Below, one piece after another: positions 45,326 to 54,075 of a stretch of DNA of 64,000 bases. The position numbers and the translations under genes are program-made. Source of the DNA: Prorocentrum cordatum. Taxonomy: Eukaryota; Sar; Dinophyceae; Prorocentrales; Prorocentraceae. The DNA is taken from contig CAUYUJ010019893.1 of NCBI GenBank assembly GCA_963575745.1, positions 344,589 to 408,588 of the forward strand, written 5' to 3'. The notes beneath the pieces were generated by a model. That model had not been told where the DNA came from and did no database searches. It was given only the letters and a program-made list of their open reading frames with translations. Each line of letters begins with the position of its first letter. Positions within the stretch are counted from its first letter, which is position 1.

Positions 45326-45639
45326 GTGGAAAGCCCAGAGTCATCAACGATGTTGGAATTAACCCTCCTTCCAAGCTCCCCCTTCATAGGCCCCATACAA
45401 CGGTTCATTTCCATTGAGGGAACTGCCTCGTTGGAAGACAACAGTTTGAAGATCCTGAAGCGTGCCAAAATGTTGTTCTCGGGATGTCAACGCCACGTAT
45501 CAACCTGACTGCTGCGTCTTGACGATCCAGGATCGTGCCAGAACGCCTTTTTGCAAGACTCCAACACAACGAATCAACGTAACTGTCGTGCCCGCATAAC
45601 CCTGAGTCTTTCCAGAACGCCATTTCTGGTACGCTGATG

Positions 45640-46170
45640 ATGGGAACCAGTGAAATCCTTGCAACTGTAAAGAAAATAATGTGCGCGGTGCTAAGGCGAG
45701 CGCCACATTTTGAACAGGAACCGCCCTCAATCCGTGAAACTCCTGCAATTGTTTAGAAAGAATATGCGCGGCGCTAAGGCGAGAGCCACGTTTTGAAAAG
45801 GAACCGCCCTCAATACGTGAAATTCTTTTAATTCTTGAAAATAAAGTGCGCGGCGCTAAGGCGAGAAGCACATGTTGGACACCACCCGCCCTCAATCCTT
45901 AAAAGCCCTTGCACATGTTTACGACGAATGTGCGCGGCGCTTGGGCGAGAGCCACATTTTGAAAACCAACCGCTCTCAATCCGTGAAACCCTTGCAGATT
46001 TTAGAACGAATATGCGCGGCGCTAAGGCGAGAACCACATGTTGAAAACCACCCGCCCTCAATGCGTGAACCTCATTGCAGATGTCCAAAACGAATGTGCG
46101 CGGCGCTCAGGCGAGAGCCACATGTTGAAAACCACCCGCCCTCCATCTGCGAAGCTTTTTCCCCACATCC
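45640..46170. repeat. ~90-bp tandem repeat family S1, copy block 2 (inverted orientation)
   Basis: Units read GAACGAATGTGCGCGGCGC, TAAGGCGAGAGCCACATGTTG, AAAACCACCCGCCCTCAATC and GTGAAACCCTTGCA. They are the reverse complement of modules at 9820-10290. Confidence 0.9.
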
Positions 46171-46229
46171 TGAGTGGGGTTCTTGTTTTCCCAGAACACC
46201 CTCTCCTTCTCCTCCTCCTCCCGCGTCCT

Positions 46230-46440
46230 TCTCCTAAACCATACCATACCAAGCCATACCATACCAATACCTTACCATACCAATACCATACCAAGCCATA
46301 CCAAGCCATACCATATCAATACCATACCATACCATACCAATACCATACCATACCATACCATACCAAACCAATAACATCCCAAGCCATACCAAGCCATACC
46401 ATACCAATACCATACCATACCAATACCATACCAGAAAACC
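46230..46440. repeat. (CCATA)n-type simple repeat
   Basis: CCATACCAATACCATACCAAG words run without interruption and end at the 77-bp array. Confidence 0.95.
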
Positions 46441-47088
46441 CTCCAGGGAGGCCCCGCCTGAGCGAGGAGGGTATTCGCATCACCTGTTATTTATCAGGTT
46501 TCGCGCCCCTCCCACCCCTCCAGGGAGGCCCCGCCTGAGCGAGGAGGGTATTCGCATCACCTGTTATTTCTCAGGTTTCGTGCCCCTCCCACCCCTCCAG
46601 GGAGGCCCCGCCTGAGCGAGGAGGGTATTCGCATCACCTGTTATTTATCAGGTTTCGTGCCCCTCCCACCCCTCCAGGGAGGCCCCGCCTGAGCGAGGAG
46701 GGTATTCGCATCACCTGTTATTTATCAGGTTTCGTGCCCCTCCCACCCCTCCAGGGAGGCCCCGCCTGAGCGAGGAGGGTATTCGCATCACCTGTTATTT
46801 ATCAGGTTTCGTGCCCCTCCCACCCCTCCAGGGAGGCCCCGCCTGAGCGAGGAGGGTATTCCAGGGAGGCCCCGCCTGAGCGAGGAGGGTATTCGCATCA
46901 CCTGTTATTTATCAGGTTTCGTGCCCCTCCCACCCCTCCAGGGAGGCCCCGCCTGAGCGAGGAGGGTATTCGCATCACCTGTTATTTATCAGGTTTCGTG
47001 CCCCTCCCACCCCTCCAGGGAGGCCCCGCCTGAGCGAGGAGGGTATTCGCATCACCTGTTATTTATCAGGTTTCGTGCCCCTCCCACC
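46441..47088. repeat. 77-bp minisatellite, eight full units and one 33-bp unit
   Basis: CTCCAGGGAGGCCCCGCCTG recurs at 46441, 46518, 46595, 46672, 46749, 46826, 46859, 46936 and 47013. Units are nearly identical. Each contains CCTCCAGGGAGG and ACCTG-TTATTTAT-CAGGT, both able to form hairpins. Confidence 0.97.
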
Positions 47089-47320
47089 ATGTGATAGAAA
47101 AGGATGGAGAGGGCGAGGGCAGGTCGGCAATTTCTCTACAAAATGTTGCTTGATCCCGCTAGCCCAAAAACATCATTATGTGGGGAACTCCGTTAGCATA
47201 ATTTCAATTTTTAAACCCTCACAGTCATAAATGGTGGGGAAGTCTGAGCTGAGGCGAAACGCCCCGCCCGCCCTAACAACTGGCCTCGGGGTACGACAGG
47301 GAAGAGTTTATCTATAAGGA
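47089..47320. other. Unique spacer
   Basis: AT-richer DNA with no recognised feature. Confidence 0.5.
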
Positions 47321-47324
47321 GAAT

Positions 47325-47965
47325 GAATGGAGGAGGAGGAGGTGGAGGAGGAAAAATAATGGACGAGGAGGCATGGATGACGAGGAGATTGACCAGGAGG
47401 AGGTTGGAGGAAGGGGAGGACGAAGTGACGATGGGGAGGAGGAAGCGAGGAAGAAGGGGAGGAGGAGGGAGGAGGCGGGAGGGGGAAAGAGAGGAGGAGG
47501 GCCAGGAGGAGGGCCAGGAGGAGGGAGGAGGAGGGATAATGAGCGCGCAAGGAGGAGGTGGATGAGAGGAGAGTCGGCGCCCTGGATGAGAGGAGGGTCG
47601 TCCTCCTCCTCCTCTTCCTCCTGCTCATCCTCATCATCATCATCATCATCACCATCCTCATCCTCATCCTCCACCTCCTCCCTCTCCTCCTGCTCTTCCT
47701 CCTTCTCCTCCTTCTTCTCTGTCGCCCTTCACCCGGGTGCCGAGGAGAACCTGCTAGATGGGCACCCCCCCCGCCCGTGGTGTGCCCAGGGCACTCGACC
47801 CACAAGCCCGGCCCTCCTCCTCCTCCTCCTCCTCCTCCTCCTCCTCCTCCTCCTCCTCCTCCTCCTCCTCCCCCTCCTCCTCCTTCCCCCTCCTCCCCCC
47901 CCTCCTCACCCTCCTCCTCCTCCTCCTCCTCCTCCTCCTCCTCCTCCTCCTCCTCCTCCGGTGGA
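47325..47965. repeat. Opposed GGA and TCC tracts
   Basis: Purine GGA tracts (47325-47560) are followed by pyrimidine TCC, ATC and TCC tracts (47600-47710, 47815-47958). Confidence 0.9.
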
Positions 47966-49940
47966 GACTACATCCATAGCGGCTCTGGTGCCGGTGCTGC
48001 GGATACATGAACAGCTTCCACCCTTTGCCAATGACTCCTCATCTCGGACGGGGCCAGGACGAGGATGGATCCGTTCCAGGACGCTCTGAGAAGGCCGCGG
48101 CGCTCCAGACATCTTCCAGGGCCGCCGGATCTCAGAGATTCTCGGCTTATCCCCACCCGATGTTATCCTCGTCCTGGCTTCGTCCTACGGTCGGGGCGCT
48201 GAAGAAGGAACCCTTTTCGTTGGGGAGGGGCTCGGTGTTCCTTGATTGTTTTACAGTTTTCCTTGGGGTTTCCTCAGGTCTTCCATGAGGAATCGAAGTT
48301 TAAGTTATGGGTAAAAAAGGGGCCTCGTTCCTTATGTTTGGGTTTCTTAGCCCTGGCTGTATCCTGGGGGTGAACGTCCTGAGTCCGAAAAGTGTCTGAA
48401 CTTAGGGTGGACCCTTGGTCCCGCGAGCTGCCCCCGAAAGGCGGTCTGGCGGGAGCGAGCCGAAACGCGGGTCCCGACAGACCCTCCGCGATCACCTAAG
48501 GTCCTCTTCTTGTTCCTCCCTTTCCATCCCGAGACGGGGGGCGAGAAAGGAAGAAAGAGAGATGAGGGAGTGAGGGGCCAAGGGGGACAGACGAGGGGGA
48601 TCGCGCTAGGAACTAGGCACGCGCGCTGAGGAACCTTGATGTGCGAGATCCGAGGGCATATCATTCGATGACGACCCTGAGCTTCGCAAGGTGGGGGGCT
48701 CGGGGGGGCCCATAGGGAGATGAGACATCGAGGCGCGCTCGTTTGCAAACGCGGCCGGGGGGGGGGGCAGACGGAGGCGAAGGATGAGGAGGGGAGAAGG
48801 AGGTGCATTCAGCCTTTCGTGTCCAAAGCGTCGCCGCGCCCGCGGCCTCCGCCTCGGGCCGCCTCGGCCGCCTCTGCGGCACCGCCAGCGCCCCGGGCGA
48901 TGCGGTGACAGGCAGCCAGGGGAAGAGGGGGGAGGGGAGGAGGAGGGGCCGACGAGGGGAGATGAGGGGGAAAGGGGGCGGTTCGGTTGCGGAGCGGAGG
49001 GGGTGGGGGCGTGAGGGAGGGGTGGGGATGGGGGGGAGGGGGGAGGGATGATGGCCTCCGACTTCGATGTTTTATGTGTTTTGGACCCCAAGAACGCCTA
49101 CATGATCATGGATGCGTTTCCTGTTTCTCTGAAAGCCCCCAGGACGGCCCAGAACAGACCAACGGCGCCACGGGCCCCAAGACGGCCCAACAGGCGCTCA
49201 AAATGGCCTCCAGTTTGGATGTTCCGATCCCCCATGGCGCTTCCATAGATCATGCCCCCAACACGGCCCGAGAGCCCAAGGGCCCCAGGGCAGTCCAAAG
49301 GGGCCGAGCGCTCAAGATGGTTTCCAGCATGGGCGGTCTGACCCCCTAAAACGCCTCCGCGATCGCGGAAGCGTGTCTTGGACCCACTGGAACCCCCCCC
49401 CCCGGAATTCACAAGATGGCCCAAAGACGAGAGCAGGGTGGGAGGTTGCGGCCAGCATGCGCGGGGCGGGCATGAAAGTTTGAAACGGACCACGCACGCG
49501 CACAGACGCCAACATGCAGCAAACCCTGTGGCACACCCGCACACTGAGGGTCCCTCAGTCCAGAGGTCAGGTTCCCCGCGCCTGAACGTCTCTGAACGCT
49601 TAAATTAAAACGGAGGCGTGCATCGGTTTCGGGCTGGTGGGTTGATCGGCAGCATCTCAGTCTCAGGGAAACCGTCAGCATCGTCACTCTTAGAGTGCAT
49701 GTGATCACCATTGGCGTCGTCATCACCATCACATCGCGATCATCATGTACATGGCCATCGTCATCGTAGTCGTGACCATCACCACTGTTACCATTTACCA
49801 TCGTCATCATAAACATCGTGCTCACAAGGTGCCATCCTCACCCGCATAATCATCTCAGTTGGGACTCCTGCCATGATCACACCACACCGCGTGAAACCGT
49901 GAAACCCACGGCCCCCAAAGGCGGGCGCGGTGCGAGGGCG
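47966..49940. other. Mostly unique and G-rich DNA with (CATCGTCATCA)n near 49690-49850
   Basis: G-rich stretches at 48880-49050, CCAAGACGGCCC words at 49140-49300, and an ATC-rich microsatellite before the - strand gene. No exon was recognised. Confidence 0.45.
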
Positions 49941-49948
49941 AAACGTAA

Positions 49949-51730
49949 TCATTGGAACAGGAACCTGCAGCTACTCCACGCAGCAGGGATCCTCTCGGCG
50001 GAAGCGGCCTTCGTGATCATCATGCCTGGCTTTGGCACGCTCACCTGGACTGTCGTGGCCTCTGGGAACGGGGCGCGCGTCAGCTCGACCGTCGCGCCAG
50101 AAGCCTGCAAGTCGGCCTCGTGGACGAGGCGGAAGAGGGTCACGTCAGTCGTGAGCGTCTCGACCTTCAGCACGCTCTGGAACGAAAACTCGAACGCCAC
50201 AATATCCGACTGCAAGGACATACTGATGGCGGGCGCTTTCCTGCTGGGCTTGGCGGCTGCGTCGGGACTGACCTTCTTCTCGGTGACCGCCCACGCCGGG
50301 ACAAAGGAGTCCGAGGCGCTGAGGTCATTCAGCTCCTCTGGGATGAGGTAGAAGACCATGCCGAACTGCGCGCAGACTCTGAGCGCGCCCTTCCTCGGGT
50401 ACCGCGTCACCCTCCCGGCGAAGTTGAGCACCACCCTCTTGGCGGCGTCAACGAGCACGAGCTGCTTGGCATCGGTCGCGGAGCGCAGCCTGATGAACCC
50501 GTACCCCTCGTCGGGTTCGACTGCGGACTTCTGGCCAGAGTTGGCAAACGCCTGCTTGAAGATCCACGCCTCCAGCTCCAGCATGAACGAACGCACAACC
50601 TAGTGGGGCCCAGACACACCCACCCAGGCGCACCCAAGGGCCCTGCCAACATGGTCCCAGGACCCCAACGGAAGTGAGGGGGGATGGATGCAAATAGATG
50701 CGGGGCCCGTGGGACCACAAGAGCGGGGTTCGGAAGGATGCGCCCGAGTTGGGGTATCTCGGCCCCACCTGCCCCGTGGCCGCGCCCATCTCTGCCGACT
50801 GCCACGCGGCAATGGCGTCTGTGAGCATGACGCCGGCGCGGGGCACCACGGTCACCGCGAGGTCGGCCATGGGGACGAGGGCGTCCGCGGCAACGGGGGT
50901 CGCGACGGCCGCGGCGGGGACAGCGCCCGCGGCTGCGCCACTGGACTTGCCATCGCCGCCCTCGGCATCCTTCTAGGCCTCCTAGATGGGGTCGGAGTAG
51001 ATGGGGTCGGAGGATGACGCTAGATCGCTGGTGCATCGGCGATGCATCGGCGATGCGGCTCCATGCGTGGCCCAGTGTTCGCCGCGCCGACGTCGCCGAT
51101 GCATCTCCGACGTCGCAAGAGCATCGCCGATGCATCGCCGATGTATCGGCGATGCGGCGTAATCCTCCGTCCCCACCTACTCGGACCCCATCTAGGAGGC
51201 ATCGAATCCTCCTTGCCGTCGGCGCAGTTGGCGACCGCGGCGTCGGCGCCCGTGCCAGCCTCGCCCCCGGCACCCTTGGCGGAGCTGGCAGCCGTGTCCT
51301 CGGTGCCCGCGGGTTCGCCAGCATCGCCCTCGGCGCCCTTGGAGGAACAGCCAGCCGTGTCCCCGGCGCCCTCGGGCGATGCGCCAGCCGCTCCCTCGCC
51401 GCCCCCAGCCGCCGAGGCTGGACCAGCCGCTGGCGGCCGCGCGCAGGCCATGGCGACCTCAGCGCTGAGCGGCGCCGCAGCGGGGTCGTCGGCGCCGCTG
51501 GGCGCGAGGGCGAGCGCGCCTGGGGTGCGCCTCACTGGGCTCGGGGCCACGTGGCCGAGGAACGGTGGAAGGAACATCGGGGTGTTCTCCAGCTGCTTGC
51601 GCCCAAGCTGGCAAAGATCTGCCCACCAGCGGACCCAGGTCTCCGACGGCAAACTCAGATCCTTGATGGCGATCTCCTTGGCAAACCCGCGGAGGTCCTT
51701 GACCAGGCACGTTGCGTCGTCGGCAGTGAC
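49949..51730 (-). CDS. Uncharacterised gene, three exons read 51730-51209, 50969-50769, 50599-49949
   Basis: Exon 1 starts after CCCCAG at 51731 and reads VTADDATCLVKDLRGFAKEI, then WVRWWADLCQLGRKQLENTP and a long Ala/Gly/Pro-rich linker, ending ADGKE at 51209. Exon 2 resumes DAEGGDGKSSGAAAG and ends SAEMGAATGQ at 50769. Exon 3 reads VVRSFMLELEAWIF, GQKSAVEPDEGYGFIRLRSA and GALRVCAQFGMVFYLIPEEL to a stop near 49949. Both joins keep phase 0. Intron 1 (51208-50970) fits a GA-AG boundary and intron 2 (50768-50600) GT-AG. The YGFIRLRS and CAQFGMVFYL segments suggest a folded beta-rich domain, but I recognise no family. The low-complexity linker and GC-rich third positions match dinoflagellate exons. 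A 5' exon probably lies at 53.05-53.24 kb. The last few codons may be intron. Confidence 0.7.
50600..50768 (-). mobile_element. GT-AG intron bounded by an 8-bp inverted repeat
   Basis: On the coding strand the intron starts GTGGGGCC and ends GGCCCCACTAG, so its first eight bases and the eight before TAG are perfect complements. Flanking exon bases are CAG and G. This is consistent with an introner-type transposable intron, though eight bases is short. Confidence 0.6.
50970..51208 (-). mobile_element. Introner element, family I1 copy C, a GA-AG intron
   Basis: The coding strand reads GGAG|GATTCGATG at the 5' end and CTAGAAG|GAT at the 3' end, so GAT follows both junctions (direct repeat). Just inside are inverted repeats CCTCCTAGATGGGGTC and GACCCCATCTAGGAGG, extending through CGAGTAG. 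The interior is full of GCATCGCCGATGCATCGG-type palindromes. Removing 239 bases joins GAG to GAT in frame. Confidence 0.8.
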
Positions 51731-51758
51731 CTGGGGGGGGGGAGGGCGGGGGGTCGGA

Positions 51759-51896
51759 GGTTCAAAGATGGGGTCCTGAGGGATGGGGGATGAGGGGGTG
51801 GGGTTCCACGGGTAAGAAGGGATTCAAAGGTGAATGTACGTCGTTTAAGGAATTTTGCTCTTAGGACCCCATCCCTCAGGACCCCATCTTTGAACC
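51759..51896. repeat. Perfect 30-bp inverted repeat, MITE-like
   Basis: The left arm starts GGTTCAAAGATGGGGTCCTG (51759-51788) and the right arm is its exact complement (51867-51896), with a 78-bp spacer. It lies just upstream of exon 1 of the - strand gene, within the presumed intron. Confidence 0.9.
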
Positions 51897-51969
51897 GCCG
51901 AGAGGAGGGTGAGGGGGGGGCGCCAGTCTCCGAACCATGGCCATAGAGGGCCATAGAGACCCCCGCTGC

Positions 51970-52200
51970 GGGGAGAGCCCCCCCTGTGGCGTATATAACT
52001 CGAGGCTCTTGTTATACACCCCTTGGAGCCGTCTTGGCGCCCTCTCGAGACCCTCGCGGGCCCTCTCCAGCGCCCTTGGAGGGCCCCAAGAGGGCCCCAA
52101 GACGGCTCCAGGCGGCCCCCAAGAGGGTCCCAAGATGCCCCCAAGAAGCCCCCCCGTGGCGTATATAACTCGAGGCTCTTGTTATGCACCCACTGGGGTG
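51970..52200. repeat. ~171-bp tandem duplication
   Basis: GTGGCGTATATAACTCGAGG then CTCTTGTTATACACCC occurs at about 51984 and 52155, with GGCCCCAAGAGGGCCCC filler. Confidence 0.85.
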
Positions 52201-52439
52201 GCCTCTTGGAGCCCTCTCGGTGCGTTCCTGGAGGGTCTTCGCCCCCTCGGGCTGGCTTGGGGAAGTACGCTTCACTAGGATACGCATGTCCCACATCCAG
52301 TGTGGTTGCTCAGGGAAGGCGAGGGTGGCTAGGGACTGGCGTTGACCGCCCTTCCCAACACACAAACACCAGCCACTGACAGAAAGGGGGGTGACAGTTG
52401 TTTCTCTGGCCGCAAAGCGTTCTCACGGCCCGGGGAACA

Positions 52440-52930
52440 AAACGCGCCCGTTGGGTGCGCAGGGGGGGGGGGGGGTCGAGCTAGAATCACGCGTAGCACA
52501 TCATCATCACCATCACCCTCCTCCTCCTCATCATCATCATCATCAGCAGCAGCAGCAGCAGCAACAGCATCATTACCATCCTGATCACCATCCTCATCAT
52601 CAGCATCAGCAGCATCATCATCGCCATCGTCATCATCATCCTCATCATCAGCATCACCTCATCACCATCATCATCGTCTGCCCCACTCCTCGATCCACCG
52701 ACGGACGCCGCCCAGCATCGCCAAAGCGTCCATCGAACCCGCAGCGATGCGCTCTGGACGGACAGGGATATAGGCGCGAGCTGCCTGCGACGCATCGAAT
52801 TCGAGATGTCATTGGACGCCCATCGTGCTTGCACAAGTTGTAGTATGACTCTCTCTCTCTCTCTCTCTCTGTGTTTTATGCGGTTGCGTTTTTTTGTGTT
52901 TCTCTCTCTCTCTCTCTCTCTCCTCGCTCA
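52440..52930. repeat. (ATC)n and (TC)n microsatellites
   Basis: CATCATCACC repeats with CAG run at 52498-52675, and two TC runs at 52848-52870 and 52902-52922. Presumed intron of the - strand gene. Confidence 0.9.
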
Positions 52931-53052
52931 ATCTCTCTGCGTGCATATCAGTGGATATATGTATGCATAGATAAAACCAGTAGTGGGCGCCATCGCTTAT
53001 CGTCATCTGGCTGGGGGGAGTCGTGATGAGTGAATTGGACGCGCCAGCACAC

Positions 53053-53240
53053 CCTGCCCTCGCCGCACGCAAGCTGGTCCAGCAAGTGGAGTACGTAGTT
53101 CACTCGCATGCCGAAGAAACGATCGAGTGTCTCCCCATCAGGAATGATCCCGCAGCTGAGATCATCAATTGGCACGTCGGGGCACTCGGACCGGGCCTGC
53201 AGAATCGCAGACCCCCAAGCACCCCACCTCTGGAGAAACC
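53053..53240 (-). CDS. Probable exon, read 53240-53053, upstream of the three-exon gene
   Basis: The - strand frame gives MWFLQRWGAWGSAILQ, CPDVPIDDLSCGIIPDGETL and DRFFGMRVNYVLHLLDQLA with GC-rich third positions and no repeats. The codons GAG GGC AGG at 53061-53053 are followed by GTGTGC, a candidate donor in phase 0. Joining to the acceptor at 51731 would continue GEGR into VTADDATC across a 1.3-kb repeat-rich intron. That join is inference. How this exon connects to the block at 53582-53350, in another frame, is unresolved. The opposite strand is open too, but its third positions are less GC-rich. Family unknown. Confidence 0.45.
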
Positions 53241-53299
53241 ACATGGTACCGATACCGCTCCTACTCCCCAGACTTCTCCAGGGGTGCGTTCAGACTCGA

Positions 53300-53582
53300 A
53301 CTTCGAAGCGAATCCAGCGGTGGTGACGAGGCGAGGGCCGCCATGGAGGAGGCTAAAAAGGGGGAAAACGAAGGAAGCGGCATGGGTGCCTTTTCCTCTT
53401 TTGAACCTCTCTGGAAAGAGCTCGAACAGAGTGGGCTGGGCCGCAGTCAGCACGTCGGAAACGCATGCTGTCGTCCGCCCGCTGCCATCCTTGGGGAGGG
53501 AGGCCACCGCGGCCAACGCCGCCTGGCCGCACGCGAAGAAGGCGTGGTGCATCGAGACGTTGACGGTCTGCGACATCCGCTC
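53300..53582 (-). CDS. Probable exon, uncharacterised
   Basis: After GCACCGAG the - strand frame from 53582 reads ERMSQTVNVSMHHAFFACGQ, AALAAVASLPKDG, and VLTAAQPTLFELFPERF. Nearly all third positions are G or C, as expected for a real exon here. Two end points are possible: AGAG|GTTC at 53406, with a short intron ending TTTTTAG at 53353, or read-through to about 53300. It lies between the large protein at 54-56 kb and the exons below, all on the - strand, so these may be one gene. No known domain. Confidence 0.5.
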
Positions 53583-53599
53583 CTCGGTGCGAGGGCGGG

Positions 53600-54075
53600 G
53601 GGGAGAGGGGCCCGGGGAGGGGTGGCATCGACGTCGCCGCGCCAGTCGGCGCTCAAGAGGGCCCCAGGATCCCGAGATGACCCAACTGTGGCTCCAAAGA
53701 GACCTCCGAGAGTCAGAAGGTCCGAGAGAGAGGGGCGGCCCGAGGGGCTCGAGGGGCCCGAGGGTGGCTGCTAGACACAAGAGGGCCCCAGCACGTGCTG
53801 TTTGAAATCAACCGTCGCCCCGAGGGGGCCCCGAACCCGGCCCCGACCCTTCCTTCCTAGAGCCCTCTGGGCCGAGGGCGCTCGAATAGTTGGAAGAGAC
53901 GCGTCAGGAATCAGGGCCGCCCCTAGTTGATCGGCCCCCATGTTTAGTTCGTCGATGCCGACGCCGACGCTACCCCTCTCGGTAAGTGATCGGAGGGAGG
54001 ATGTAAACAGGCCGCAGGAGTGGACGAACGGATGGGGAGGAGAGGCGAGGACTAAGGATACATGACAGGGAGGCA
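53600..54075. other. Presumed intron or intergenic DNA between - strand exons
   Basis: No clear coding. GGGCCCCGAGG-type words near 53690-53860. Confidence 0.4.

Noticed and set aside
46441-47088. CRISPR-like regular spacing
   Set aside because: Whole 77-bp units are nearly identical with no unique spacers and no cas genes. It is a minisatellite.
53023-53805. 260-codon + strand ORF starting MSELDAPAHPALAARK
   Set aside because: It looks protein-like, but the - strand frames have more GC-rich third positions and agree with neighbouring exons. Kept as a weaker alternative.
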